In this document: piece by piece, positions 5,614-13,951 of the stretch | Numbering within the stretch: the first letter of the stretch is position 1 | How the letters are laid out: each line of letters opens with the position of its first letter | Origin: Candidatus Accumulibacter sp. UBA704 | GTDB lineage: Bacteria; Pseudomonadota; Gammaproteobacteria; Burkholderiales; Rhodocyclaceae | Direction: 5' to 3' | Assembly: GCA_002304785.1 (NCBI GenBank) | Contig: DBMG01000198.1 | Location: 1-20,178, forward strand | Length of the DNA stretch: 20,178 nt | The notes under the pieces: generated by a model | Told to the model about the DNA's origin: nothing | Databases searched by the model: none | Seen by the model: only the letters and a program-made list of their open reading frames with translations | Translations under genes and position numbers: made by a program

Positions 5614-7242
5614 TCAGGTGTCCGAGTAATTCGGACCTTCACCCCCCTGCGGCGCGACCCACACGATATTCTGGGTCGGGTCCTTGATGTCGCAGGTCTT
5701 GCAGTGAACGCAATTGGCGGCGTTGATCTGCAACCGGGCTTTGTTGCCGTCGTCCGGCACGATCTCGTACACCGCGGCCGGGCAATAGCGTTGCTCCGGC
5801 GCGTCGAAAAGCGCGAGGTTTGTGGCTATCGGAACCGACGCGTCCTTCAACTTCAAGTGGCACGGCTGGTTTTCTGCGTGACTGGTGTTCGACAGGTACA
5901 CGGAGGACAGCCGGTCGAACGTTAGCACCCCGTCGGGTTTCGGGTAGTCGATCGGCCTGCATTGGGCCGCCTTCTTCAGCCTGGCGTGATCCGGCGCCGC
6001 GTGGTGCAGTGTCCACGGCGCCGCGCCGCGAAACAGCAGCTGATCGATACCGAACATCACGCTGCCGAGCGCCAGTCCCTTGCCCATCCATGGCTTGAAG
6101 TTGCGGGTGCGCCGCAACTCGTCGTGCAGCGCACTGTTGCGGAAAGCGCCCGGGAAAGCTGTCAGTTCATCGCTGCTGCGGCTGGCCGTGAGTGCCGCGA
6201 AGCAGGCCTCGGCGGCCAGAGCTCCCGAGGCGACGGCGGCATGGGATCCCTTTGTCCGAGCCGCGTTGAGAAAACCGGCTTCGTCGCCGATCAAGGCACC
6301 GCCCGGAAAAACCAGCCGGGGCAGCGATTGCAACCCGCCCGCGGTAATCGAGCGGGCGCCGTAGGCGATGCGTTTCCCGCCTTCAAGGAAACCCCGCAGG
6401 GCCGGATGCGTCTTGAAACGCTGGAATTCTTCGAACGGGGACAGGAAGGGGTTGTCGTACCCCAGTCCGGTGACGAAACCGACCGACACCTGTCGTTTAT
6501 CCGTGTGATACAGGAAGCCGCCGCCATAAGTCTGCGAATCGAGCGGCCAGCCGCCGGTGTGCATGACCAGGCCGGGCCGATGTTTCTCCGGACTGATTTC
6601 CCAGACTTCCTTGATCCCCAGCCCGTACACCTGCGGATCGACTCCCCGGCGCAGATTGAAGCGTTCTTCTAGTTGTTTTCCGAGATGGCCGCGCGATCCT
6701 TCGGCGAACAGGGTGTAGCGGGCGTGCAAGTCCATGCCGGGTTGATAGGACAGCCCGGGTTGTCCGTTTTTGTCCAGCCCCATGTCGCCGGTGGCCACAC
6801 CCTTGACCGAACCATCATCGTGGTACAGCACTTCCGCTCCGGCAAAACCCGGATAAATCTCGACGCCCAGGGTTTCGGCCTCGTGTCCGAGCCAGCGGCA
6901 GAGGTTGGCGAGACTGCAGACGACGTTGCCCGCGTTATGAAAACAGGCAGGAAGAAACGCATTGGGGATCCGGAAACTCTTGCTCTCGCCCAGAATCATG
7001 AAACGCTCTTCGCCGACCGGCACGATTCCCGGCGCACGCAGGTGCCAGCCGGGCAACAACGCGTCGAGGGCAACCGGATCCATGACCGTGCCTGACAGAA
7101 TGTGACCGCCGATTTCGGCGCTCTTCTCGATCAGGCAGACGCTGATCTCCGAGGACAACTGCCGGAGGCGGATCGCCGCCGCCAGCCCGGCCGGGCCGCC
7201 GCCGACGATCAACACGTCGTAGGTCATTGATTCGCGGGTCAT
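5614..7242 (-). CDS. Electron transfer flavoprotein:ubiquinone oxidoreductase (ETF-QO)
   Basis: This membrane-associated FAD and iron-sulfur enzyme takes electrons from reduced EtfAB and gives them to ubiquinone. From the start at 7242 it is 542 aa, the usual bacterial length. It shows an N-terminal dinucleotide-binding motif, VLIVGGGPAGLAAAIRL. It also has a GDEAGFLNAARTKGSHAAVASG block and a C-terminal [4Fe-4S] ferredoxin-like motif with Cys487, Cys511, Cys514 and Cys517, ending DPTQNIVWVAPQGGEGPNY. An in-frame TTG at 7314 would lengthen it by 24 residues. That extension overlaps a good promoter and lacks a ribosome site, so I reject it. ATG at 7227 (MTYDVLIVGG) is also possible. It is convergent with the etfBA-containing cluster and completes that electron pathway. 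Confidence 0.96.
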   Translation of the reverse strand: MTRESMTYDVLIVGGGPAGLAAAIRLRQLSSEISVCLIEKSAEIGGHILSGTVMDPVALDALLPGWHLRAPGIVPVGEERFMILGESKSFRIPNAFLPACFHNAGNVVCSLANLCRWLGHEAETLGVEIYPGFAGAEVLYHDDGSVKGVATGDMGLDKNGQPGLSYQPGMDLHARYTLFAEGSRGHLGKQLEERFNLRRGVDPQVYGLGIKEVWEISPEKHRPGLVMHTGGWPLDSQTYGGGFLYHTDKRQVSVGFVTGLGYDNPFLSPFEEFQRFKTHPALRGFLEGGKRIAYGARSITAGGLQSLPRLVFPGGALIGDEAGFLNAARTKGSHAAVASGALAAEACFAALTASRSSDELTAFPGAFRNSALHDELRRTRNFKPWMGKGLALGSVMFGIDQLLFRGAAPWTLHHAAPDHARLKKAAQCRPIDYPKPDGVLTFDRLSSVYLSNTSHAENQPCHLKLKDASVPIATNLALFDAPEQRYCPAAVYEIVPDDGNKARLQINAANCVHCKTCDIKDPTQNIVWVAPQGGEGPNYSDT

Positions 7243-7267
7243 GGAAGGTATCGCCAAAAGTGTTCTT

Positions 7268-7296
7268 TTGCTTTTCGGGATCGGATCGTATGGAAT
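7268..7296 (+). promoter_or_regulatory. Weak candidate promoter for yccF
   Basis: TTGCTT (7268-7273) and TGGAAT (7291-7296) are separated by 17 bp, matching 3 and 4 of 6 consensus bases. It overlaps the minus-strand ETF-QO promoter, so the two divergent genes may compete for polymerase. The support is weak. Confidence 0.25.
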
Positions 7297-7314
7297 AGAG
7301 GAGCGTGGCGTCAA
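7285..7314 (-). promoter_or_regulatory. Candidate sigma70 promoter for ETF-QO
   Basis: On the minus strand, TTGACG (7314-7309, 5 of 6 matches) is followed after 18 bp by TACGAT (7290-7285, 4 of 6). Transcription would start near 7278 and leave about 35 nt of leader before the ATG at 7242. This also supports the shorter protein start. Confidence 0.5.
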
Positions 7315-7338
7315 GAAACCGAGAGATGGAGAACTTTA

Positions 7339-7803
7339 ATGAGCGCAATCGGCAATTTCCTGTGGTTCATCCTGGGAGGCGTATTCATGGGACTGGGTTG
7401 GTGGCTGGCCGGTTTGCTGGCTTTCGTCTCGATCATCGGCATTCCGTGGGGGCGCGCTTGCTTCGTGATCGGCAATTTCACCTTCTTCCCGTTCGGCAAG
7501 GAGGCCATTGACCGTGAGGAGCTTTCGGGTGAGCGGGATATGGGCACGGGAAGCCTCGGCGTTGTGGGAAACATCGTCTGGTTTCTCCTGGCCGGCTGGT
7601 GGCTGGCCATCGGGCACGTCATGTCGGCGATTGCGTGTTTCGTGACGATCATCGGCATCCCGTTCGGCATTCAGCACCTCAAGCTGGCAGGAATTGCGCT
7701 GGCTCCCATCGGCAAGACCATCGTAACCAAGGAACTGGCGGAAGCAGCACGCAACAACAAGGCAAAGGCGGACTTGGTCGGAATCAGGAAGAACGGCCGT
7801 TAG
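7339..7803 (+). CDS. yccF: YccF-family inner membrane protein
   Basis: This 154-aa integral membrane protein has no established function. It contains two copies of the YccF domain. The first reads GNFLWFILGG, then FVSIIGIPWGRACFVIGNFTFFPFGK (residues about 5-54). The second reads GNIVWFLLAGWW, then FVTIIGIPFGIQHLKLAGIALAPIGK (about 76-130). Each copy has two hydrophobic segments, so about four membrane passes are expected, with a charged linker (EAIDREELSGERD) and a basic C-terminal tail. GGAGA lies 7 nt before the ATG. It is divergent from ETF-QO and convergent with the SEC-C gene, so it appears to be a single-gene unit. Confidence 0.88.
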   Translation: MSAIGNFLWFILGGVFMGLGWWLAGLLAFVSIIGIPWGRACFVIGNFTFFPFGKEAIDREELSGERDMGTGSLGVVGNIVWFLLAGWWLAIGHVMSAIACFVTIIGIPFGIQHLKLAGIALAPIGKTIVTKELAEAARNNKAKADLVGIRKNGR

Positions 7804-7830
7804 CATCGGCGTTGCCGGCTCGCGCGCTGA

Positions 7831-7850
7831 ATCCCGGCTTGCACCGGGAT
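7831..7850. terminator. Hairpin between convergent yccF and SEC-C genes
   Basis: ATCCCGG (7831-7837) and CCGGGAT (7844-7850) form a perfect 7-bp stem with a 6-nt loop, in the 76-bp gap between two convergent genes. No T-run follows on either strand, so a terminator role is plausible but not secure. Confidence 0.4.
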
Positions 7851-7879
7851 CACCTACTACTCGAGCTTACGCGGATGGC

Positions 7880-8602
7880 TCAGTCCTTGCCGCAGCACTG
7901 CTTGAATTTCTTGCCGCTGCCGCATGGGCAAGGATCGTTGCGGCCAATCTTCGGTTCGCCGTTGCGGATGGGTTCGAGACCGCGCTTGGCGATCCAGAAG
8001 CGATAGATGTCGGTGACCGCCTGCGGCAGGTCTTCTTCGCATTCTTGTTCGATTTCAGCACGCTCTTCGCCCTGCGGCCATTCTTCGCCGTGTTCCTTGG
8101 CTGCGGCTTCCGCCTCGCCGGTGAGCACCATTAACGGGAACAGGCGCTCATCCAAGTAATTGACCTGATCCTCAGCGTCTTCGCTGTCGTCTTCCTCGAA
8201 GTACTCGAACCAGTCTTCCTCGGCCTGATCGACGCCGGCCAGATAGGCCTGGCACCACGGCAGGTAGTCGCTCGGACTGTCGTCGCCTTCATCCTTCGGA
8301 TAGAGCAGCAACACGGGAGGATTGCCGGCCGCGAGTTCAGCCTCGAGAGCCTGGGCAAAGCGCCGGATGATTGCGGCCGCTTCCTGGCCGGCGGCGCTAT
8401 CCAGGGCTTCGTCGCTGCCCAGAATGTCAATCAGCCGGTCCTCCTCGGGGATCGGTTGCGGGCCTGAGAGGGCGGCGCACAGATACCCTTGGAGTTCGTC
8501 GAGACGCATGGATTCCTCGAGCGCCGGGTCGTCCAGGAGGAATTCAAGACGGTCGAGATGTTCATCGTCGAGTTGGGCCTGCATGCTGTCCTGTTCTGTC
8601 AT
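7880..8602 (-). CDS. UPF0149/YecA-family protein with C-terminal SEC-C zinc motif
   Basis: This 240-aa, strongly acidic cytoplasmic protein has no assigned function. Residues about 15-200 fit the UPF0149 (YecA/YgfB-like) fold: LDRLEFLLDDPALEESMRLDELQGYLCAALSGPQPI, then a LLLYPKDEGDD stretch, DYLPWCQAYLAGVDQ and DERLFPLMVLTG. The C-terminus GRNDPCPCGSGKKFKQCCG is a SEC-C zinc-binding motif (Cys225, Cys227, Cys236, Cys237), as at the end of SecA. The run WFEYFEEDDSEDAEDQ is exceptionally acidic. The start at 8602 has GAGGA 8 nt upstream, inside the last codons of queF; the gap to queF is 5 nt, so the two are probably cotranscribed. SEC-C tails often link proteins to ribosomes or SecB, but that role is an inference here. 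Confidence 0.85.
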   Translation of the reverse strand: MTEQDSMQAQLDDEHLDRLEFLLDDPALEESMRLDELQGYLCAALSGPQPIPEEDRLIDILGSDEALDSAAGQEAAAIIRRFAQALEAELAAGNPPVLLLYPKDEGDDSPSDYLPWCQAYLAGVDQAEEDWFEYFEEDDSEDAEDQVNYLDERLFPLMVLTGEAEAAAKEHGEEWPQGEERAEIEQECEEDLPQAVTDIYRFWIAKRGLEPIRNGEPKIGRNDPCPCGSGKKFKQCCGKD

Positions 8603-8607
8603 GGCGC

Positions 8608-9027
8608 TTATCCTCGCGTGTTGGATTGCGTGGCAAAATCGGCAAGTTCGACTGCGGGCTCGGGTTTCCAGCCTTTCTTGCGGTGTTCGGCAACGACATT
8701 GGTGAAAATGCCGCCGCGCACGAAAAACTTGGCAGTTACGCGCATGAAACGTGGTTTGATCGCCTTAACCAAGTCATCAAGAATGCGGTTGGTGACGGCC
8801 TCGTGGAAACATCCTTCGTCGCGGAACGACCAGACGTAGAGCTTGAGGCTTTTGAGTTCGACACAGGTTTTTTCGGGGATGTAGTCGACGATCAACGTGG
8901 CGAAATCCGGCTGGCCGGTTTTCGGGCACAGACAGGTAAATTCCGGGATTTCCATGTGAATGCGGAAATCACGGTGCGGCGCGGGATTCGGGAAGGTTTC
9001 GAGGGTCTTGGTCGGCTGGGTCGTCAT
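8608..9027 (-). CDS. queF: NADPH-dependent 7-cyano-7-deazaguanine reductase, short type
   Basis: This 139-aa enzyme reduces the nitrile of preQ0 to the amine of preQ1 with NADPH, a late step in making the queuosine base of tRNA. Catalytic positions are all present and correctly spaced against the Bacillus-type enzyme. The nucleophile Cys34 lies in FTCLCPKTGQPDF and is followed by Asp41. ELKSLK (57-62) is the NADPH/fold motif, and Glu76 lies in DEGCFHE. The length marks it as the short, homododecamer-type QueF rather than the two-module YqcD/E. coli type. The ribosome site before ATG 9027 is weak. No other que genes are in the window, and I see no preQ1 riboswitch in the roughly 30-nt predicted leader. 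Confidence 0.96.
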   Translation of the reverse strand: MTTQPTKTLETFPNPAPHRDFRIHMEIPEFTCLCPKTGQPDFATLIVDYIPEKTCVELKSLKLYVWSFRDEGCFHEAVTNRILDDLVKAIKPRFMRVTAKFFVRGGIFTNVVAEHRKKGWKPEPAVELADFATQSNTRG

Positions 9028-9057
9028 GGCTCAAACGGTTGGGGCAAACAAAATGAT

Positions 9058-9063
9058 ATTATA
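9058..9063 (-). promoter_or_regulatory. Perfect -10 element for queF
   Basis: The minus strand reads TATAAT, ending 30 bp before the queF start. No good -35 lies 16-18 bp upstream (best GCGCAC). A plus-strand TATTAT overlaps it (9057-9062), so the smc-side transcript may share this melting region. Confidence 0.45.
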
Positions 9064-9098
9064 GGCGCCCCGATACGCCAGTGCGCCGTCATACTGCG

Positions 9099-9109
9099 GT
9101 TACAGTAAC
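9099..9109. repeat. 11-bp dyad GTTACAGTAAC in the queF-smc gap
   Basis: GTTAC and GTAAC flank a single central A, a perfect odd-centred dyad between the divergent queF and smc genes. It has the look of a small operator. I do not recognise a regulator for it. Confidence 0.3.
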
Positions 9110-9115
9110 TTTTTT

Positions 9116-9136
9116 ACGCAGCCTCAAGGGCTGCGT
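9116..9136 (+). other. Leader hairpin directly upstream of smc
   Basis: ACGCAGCC pairs with GGCTGCGT around the loop TCAAG, an 8-bp perfect stem ending 8 nt before the smc ATG. The T-run lies before the stem on the plus strand, so it is not a terminator in either direction. The hairpin takes up the space where a ribosome-binding site would normally lie. Confidence 0.5.
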
Positions 9137-9144
9137 TCTGCTTG

Positions 9145-12100
9145 ATGCGTCTGACAAAACTCAAACTCGCCGGATTCAAGTCGTTCGTCGATCCGACGAC
9201 TATTGCCCTGCCCGGGCAACTGGTCGGCGTAGTCGGCCCGAACGGTTGCGGCAAATCCAACGTGATGGACGCCGTGCGCTGGGTGTTGGGCGAATCCAAA
9301 GCCTCGGAGTTGCGCGGCGAGTCGATGCAGGACGTGATCTTCAACGGTTCTGGCACCCGCAAAGCGGTGTCGCGCGCTTCCGTCGAACTGGTTTTCGACA
9401 ACTCGCTCGGGCGTATCGCCGGGCAGTGGTCGCAGTACACCGAGTTGTCCGTCAAGCGCGTTCTGACGCGCAACGGCCAGTCCGAGTACTACATCAACAA
9501 CCTGCATGTTCGGCGCAAGGACATTACCGACCTGTTCCTCGGTACCGGCCTCGGACCGCGCGCCTACGCCATCATCGGGCAGGGCACGATATCGCGCATC
9601 ATCGAGGCGCGACCGGACGAACTACGCGTCTTTCTTGAGGAAGCGGCGGGAGTCACCAAGTACAAGGAGCGTCGCAAGGAAACGGAAGGCCGGCTGGCCG
9701 ATACCCGCGAGAACCTGACGCGCGTGGAGGACATCCGCACCGAACTCGGTTCCCAGATGGAGCGCCTCGAGGGGCAAGCGGCCATCGCCAGGCAGTACCG
9801 GGAGTACAACGATCAACTGACGCGCAAGCAGCAATTGCTCTGGCTCTTGCGCCGGAACGAGGCGCAAGCCGAGCGGGAACGAATGGCGCGCGAGATCGAG
9901 CAGGCGATCAACCAACTCGAAGGGCAGACCGCCGCCTTGCGGGAAACAGAAGCTCGCCTCGAAGAGGCGCGAGAGAGTCATTTTGCGGCGAGCGACGGCC
10001 TGCACAATGCGCAGAGCGAACTGTTCACCGCCAACGCGGAAGTGGCCCGTCTGGAAGCGGAAATCCGCCATCGCCGCGAGTCGCAGCACGAGTATCAGTC
10101 GCGGCTGGCGCAATTGAGCGATGACCGGGTTCACTGGCAGGAACAGGTCGAGAAGCTCGAGTCCGAACATGAGCGCTGGCAGGAGTTGGCTGTTCTGGCG
10201 GACGAACGCGTCGAACAGGGAGAGATGCGCCTGGCGGCGCAGCAGGAGCGCCTGCCGTTGGCCGAGGACGCGCATGCCGCAGCGCAGGAGGAAGTCAATC
10301 GCCAGCGCAACGATCTGGCCCAGGCCGACAAGCGCCTGCAGGTTGAGATTGCCAATCGCGGCCATGCCCAGCGTTCGTTGCAGATCATTGCCGGTCGCCG
10401 TGAGCGGCTGCAGCAAGAGCGAGAGGCGCTGCCGGTGCCGGATAGCGCGGAGTACGAATTCAAACAGGAGTCTCTCGCCGAATTGCGCGAGCGCATCACT
10501 GAAGCGCAGGAAGACGTCATCAGGCACCAGAAGGAATTGCCACTGCTCGACCAACAGCGCCGGGAAGTCCTCCTGCAGGTCCAGCACGCACAGAAGGAGC
10601 GCGCCGAAGTGCATGCCCGCCGGACGGCGTTGGAACAGTTGCAGAAGCGGGTGCAGAGTGACGGCAAACTCGGGGATTGGCTGCATCGGCATCGCATCGA
10701 CAACCGCCATCCGTTGTGGAAATCACTGCACGTCGAGGCCGGGTGGGAAGACGCTGTCGAGGCGATCCTGCGTGAACGGCTCAGCGCGCTTCCCGCCGAG
10801 TTGGTCGATCCGGCATGGAGCAAGGACCGTCCGGGCAGCAAGCTGACGCTGTTGTTGCCTCTGGAGGATCTGTCGTCGGCCGAGAAAAAGGGAGGTTTGC
10901 GGACGAAGATCCGGTGCGACGATTCCAGGTTCGCGGCGGTTCTGGACGGTTGGCTGGGCGATGTACAGACCGCTCCGGACCTGGCGGCTGCTCTGGCTCT
11001 CCGAGAGAACCTGACGGACTCCGCATGCTGTGTTACGCCGGGAGGCGATGTGGTGACGCGACAGAGTGTCACCTTTTTCGCGCCGGATGCCGCGGAACAC
11101 GGGTTGCTCGAGCGGCAGCGCGAAATAGAGGGTCTGGGGAGCGTCATTGACGATCTGGAGGATCGCGTCGAGCAGGAGCAGGCGCGCCTGGTCGAGATCG
11201 AAACACGCATGGCCGACGCGCAGAGCAGCTTGCAGGCGGCGCGCAAGTACCTCGACGACCTGCAGGAACAGGCACATGCAATCCAGGTCGAGACGCTGAA
11301 ACTGGCACAGGCGCTGGATCGTTTCCGCGACCGTCAGGCGCAGATCGATGCGAGCCTGGAGGAAATGTCCGCCGAAGAAGAAGCTGAGAACGAGCGGCTG
11401 TTCGTTGCCGACGAGGCCATCGAAGCGCAGCGCGAGCAAATTCGTGAATTACAGCAAGTGATGGGTTCGGCGCTGGCAAGCCTGGAGCGGGCCGAGCGCG
11501 CGCTGCGCGACGAACGCGAACAGGTCAATGCCGTCGAGCGTGAATTGCGCGAGGCACAGTTCTCCCAGCGCGAATGCCGCGGCAAGATCGAGGAGTTCGC
11601 CAACAACCGCACGCTGGCGAAGAAACAGATCGATCGTATCGTCGATGAACTTGCCCGCTGCGAGGAAAGCGCGGTGGCCATGCAGGCCGAGGATCTTGAA
11701 CCGAAGCTGCAAGAAGCGCTCGATCACCGGATTGCTCGCGAACAGGGGCTTGCCGTAGCGCGCGATGCCCTGGAAACCGCGGCCTCGACGTTGCGCGGCC
11801 TTGAAGAACAACGCATGAAGGTCGAGCAAAGCCTCGAACCTTTGCGCGAGCGGACCGGTGAACTCAGGCTCAAGGAACAGGCCGCGGCGCTCAACGTCGA
11901 ACAACTGGCCTCGCAGTTGCTCGAAGTGAAGGCCGACGAGCAGAGCCTAGCCACCGAATTGGAAGGCGCTCGCCCCGGGCCCCTGCAAAGCGCCATCTCC
12001 GGGTTGCAGCGCTCCATCGAATCCCTCGGCGCAGTCAATCTCGCCGCGCTCGAAGAACTCGAATCCGCGCGAGAACGTAAGGGGTTCCTGGACGCACAGT

Positions 12101-12645
12101 CGGAAGACCTCACGCAAGCGATGGAGACGCTGGAGAACGCCATCAGGCGCATCGACCGCGAAACGCGCGATCTGCTGCAATCAACCTATGACGCGGTCAA
12201 CAAGAGTTTTGGCGAGCTGTTCCCGATTCTTTTCGGAGGTGGCGAGGCCAAGCTGATCATGACCGGAGAGGAAATCCTGGATGCCGGCGTGCAGGTGATG
12301 GCGCAACCGCCCGGCAAGAAGAACTCGACGATTCACCTGCTTTCTGGCGGTGAGAAGGCCCTTACCGCGATTGCTCTGGTGTTTTCGATGTTCCAGCTCA
12401 ATCCGGCGCCGTTCTGTCTGCTTGACGAAGTGGATGCGCCACTGGACGATACCAATACCGAACGTTTTTGCGCGATGGTGCGGCGCATGTCGGCGAACAC
12501 GCAATTCCTGTTCATCAGCCACAACAAGATCGCCATGGAAATGGCGCAGCAGCTGGTGGGGGTTACGATGCAGGAATCGGGCGTATCGCGCATCGTCGAG
12601 GTGGATATGGCAGAAGCGTTGCGCATGCGCGAACAGATCGTTTAG
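9145..12645 (+). CDS. smc: Chromosome segregation/condensation ATPase SMC
   Basis: This 1166-aa SMC protein dimerises and, with ScpA and ScpB, compacts and separates the chromosome. The N-terminal head has Walker A GPNGCGKS (residues 31-38). Then comes a long coiled coil (about 170-500, rich in E/Q/R/A heptads), a hinge (about 505-650, GKLGDWLHRHR to VTRQSVTFFAPD), and the returning coiled coil (about 655-1000). The C-terminal head has the ABC signature LLSGGEKALTA (1065-1075) and Walker B FCLLDEVDAPLDD (1090-1102). I chose ATG 9145 over the TTG one codon earlier. No clear ribosome site is visible, and a hairpin ends 8 nt upstream. scpA and scpB are not in the window. It heads a compact gene run. 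Confidence 0.97.
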   Translation: MRLTKLKLAGFKSFVDPTTIALPGQLVGVVGPNGCGKSNVMDAVRWVLGESKASELRGESMQDVIFNGSGTRKAVSRASVELVFDNSLGRIAGQWSQYTELSVKRVLTRNGQSEYYINNLHVRRKDITDLFLGTGLGPRAYAIIGQGTISRIIEARPDELRVFLEEAAGVTKYKERRKETEGRLADTRENLTRVEDIRTELGSQMERLEGQAAIARQYREYNDQLTRKQQLLWLLRRNEAQAERERMAREIEQAINQLEGQTAALRETEARLEEARESHFAASDGLHNAQSELFTANAEVARLEAEIRHRRESQHEYQSRLAQLSDDRVHWQEQVEKLESEHERWQELAVLADERVEQGEMRLAAQQERLPLAEDAHAAAQEEVNRQRNDLAQADKRLQVEIANRGHAQRSLQIIAGRRERLQQEREALPVPDSAEYEFKQESLAELRERITEAQEDVIRHQKELPLLDQQRREVLLQVQHAQKERAEVHARRTALEQLQKRVQSDGKLGDWLHRHRIDNRHPLWKSLHVEAGWEDAVEAILRERLSALPAELVDPAWSKDRPGSKLTLLLPLEDLSSAEKKGGLRTKIRCDDSRFAAVLDGWLGDVQTAPDLAAALALRENLTDSACCVTPGGDVVTRQSVTFFAPDAAEHGLLERQREIEGLGSVIDDLEDRVEQEQARLVEIETRMADAQSSLQAARKYLDDLQEQAHAIQVETLKLAQALDRFRDRQAQIDASLEEMSAEEEAENERLFVADEAIEAQREQIRELQQVMGSALASLERAERALRDEREQVNAVERELREAQFSQRECRGKIEEFANNRTLAKKQIDRIVDELARCEESAVAMQAEDLEPKLQEALDHRIAREQGLAVARDALETAASTLRGLEEQRMKVEQSLEPLRERTGELRLKEQAAALNVEQLASQLLEVKADEQSLATELEGARPGPLQSAISGLQRSIESLGAVNLAALEELESARERKGFLDAQSEDLTQAMETLENAIRRIDRETRDLLQSTYDAVNKSFGELFPILFGGGEAKLIMTGEEILDAGVQVMAQPPGKKNSTIHLLSGGEKALTAIALVFSMFQLNPAPFCLLDEVDAPLDDTNTERFCAMVRRMSANTQFLFISHNKIAMEMAQQLVGVTMQESGVSRIVEVDMAEALRMREQIV

Positions 12646-12653
12646 GACACAAG

Positions 12654-13934
12654 ATGACCGAACTGCAGATGGGCTTAATTGGGCTGGGGGCGTTCGCCGT
12701 GGTTGGCGTGGTGGCTTACAACAAGTGGCAGGAGGTTCGCCAGCGCAGGCAAGCCGAGCAGGCGCTGCAAGCGAACCATCCGGATGTGCTTCTTGACGAC
12801 GCGCGGGATCCCGAAGTCCCTGCCGGGGAGGCAGAAGAGCGTACGAGTTCGTTTGCGATCTCGCCACCGCAAGAGATTTCATTCAACGATCCGGGGCCGG
12901 CGGCTGAACGTATCGAACCGGTGCTGTTTCTCGACCCGGAGCCCGAAGAATTGCCGGCAGCGGAGCCGGAACAAGATTTGACGGCCGAACCGGAAGAGCC
13001 GAAGGTTGTGCCTGTCCCTGATGTGCCGCATTCGTCGCAAACCATCGTATCCCGTGATGCCGGTTCCGCAACCGGCGAGCAGGCCGCACCTGCGGCTGAA
13101 GCTTCGGAAGATCTACACCTGCTTTCTCCGCGAATCGATTTCACGGCTTCCATCGACGCCGTCGAACCGGTTCCCGCGTCTCGCATTCTCGATGCGCAGC
13201 GCGAAGCACTGGCGCGAGTGCGCAAGCCAGTGCGCTGGATCGGCTACAACGAGGAGGCCGGCGAATGGGAGCCGATATCGGGGCAGACGGAACGGGAATA
13301 CCGGCATATTCGGGCCGGCCTGCAACTCGTCAACCGGCAGGGCCCGGTCAGCGAGAATGACCTGGCAATCTTCTCGGTGGCCATGCAGGATCTGGCCGAC
13401 CAGCTTATGGGCATCGTCGAACTTCCCCTGCGCCAGCAGGCACTGGATGCGGCCATCCGGCTCGACGAGTTTTGTGCGAGTGTGGATATCCAGATCGGCA
13501 TCAACGTGATCAGCCAAGGACAGGTCTTTCCCGGAACCAAACTGCGTGCTTTGGCCGAGGCCGCCGGAATGACGATCGACGCGGCAAAGCGTTTTGTTCG
13601 GTGTGATGACGACGGAAATGTGCTCTATGTGATGCTGAACCAGGAAGCAGCCGGCTTTTCCGCGGAGATGATGAAGACAATGAGCACGCACGGACTGACC
13701 TTCCTGCTTGACGTGCCGTGCGTGGCGCATGGCGAACGGGTGTTCAACCAGATGGTGGATCTGGCCCGGCGTTTTGCCGACGTGCTGCATGGCGCCTTGG
13801 TCGACGACAACCGCCGGCCGCTGTCGGAAACCGCCCTGGAGCCGATCCGCAAGCAGATCGGTCATTATCAGGCACAAATGGCCGCGCAACACCTGCCTGC
13901 AGGCAACCCACTGACCCTGCGGCTGTTTTCCTGA
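12654..13934 (+). CDS. zipA: Cell division protein ZipA-like, FtsZ-binding
   Basis: This 426-aa protein anchors FtsZ to the membrane at the division site. Its N-terminus is a single membrane segment (GLIGLGAFAVVGVVAY, residues 7-22) with only a few residues outside, followed by a basic patch (KWQEVRQRRQ). A long acidic, proline/glutamate-rich linker (about 35-185) precedes a C-terminal ZipA-type FtsZ-binding domain (about 190-410). That domain includes FSAEMMKTMSTHGLTFLLDVPCV and GERVFNQMVDLARRFADVLHGALVDDN. The reading frame is open far into smc, but ATG 12654 is chosen because AGGA lies 6 nt upstream and the membrane segment begins there. It lies 8 nt after smc and 17 nt before ligA, an arrangement seen in many betaproteobacteria. 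Confidence 0.9.
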   Translation: MTELQMGLIGLGAFAVVGVVAYNKWQEVRQRRQAEQALQANHPDVLLDDARDPEVPAGEAEERTSSFAISPPQEISFNDPGPAAERIEPVLFLDPEPEELPAAEPEQDLTAEPEEPKVVPVPDVPHSSQTIVSRDAGSATGEQAAPAAEASEDLHLLSPRIDFTASIDAVEPVPASRILDAQREALARVRKPVRWIGYNEEAGEWEPISGQTEREYRHIRAGLQLVNRQGPVSENDLAIFSVAMQDLADQLMGIVELPLRQQALDAAIRLDEFCASVDIQIGINVISQGQVFPGTKLRALAEAAGMTIDAAKRFVRCDDDGNVLYVMLNQEAAGFSAEMMKTMSTHGLTFLLDVPCVAHGERVFNQMVDLARRFADVLHGALVDDNRRPLSETALEPIRKQIGHYQAQMAAQHLPAGNPLTLRLFS

Positions 13935-13951
13935 ACCCGGGTTCCGATGAC

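Noticed and set aside
7243..7314. Upstream TTG start for ETF-QO
   Set aside because: The extra 24 residues overlap a good minus-strand promoter, have no ribosome site and precede the family N-terminus.
9028..9057. preQ1 riboswitch in front of queF
   Set aside because: The predicted leader is only about 30 nt and shows neither the C-rich loop nor the A-rich tail of a preQ1-I aptamer.
9116..9136. smc leader hairpin as a rho-independent terminator
   Set aside because: The T-run precedes the stem on the plus strand and becomes an A-run after it on the minus strand, so it fits neither direction.
10131..11246. Long antisense ORFs inside smc (up to 371 codons)
   Set aside because: They are Ser/Arg/Cys-rich shadow frames typical of high-G+C coding DNA, opposite a clearly real SMC gene.
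12468..12653. Extended N-terminus of ZipA within smc
   Set aside because: The frame is open but lies wholly inside smc; the membrane segment and ribosome site place the start at 12654.
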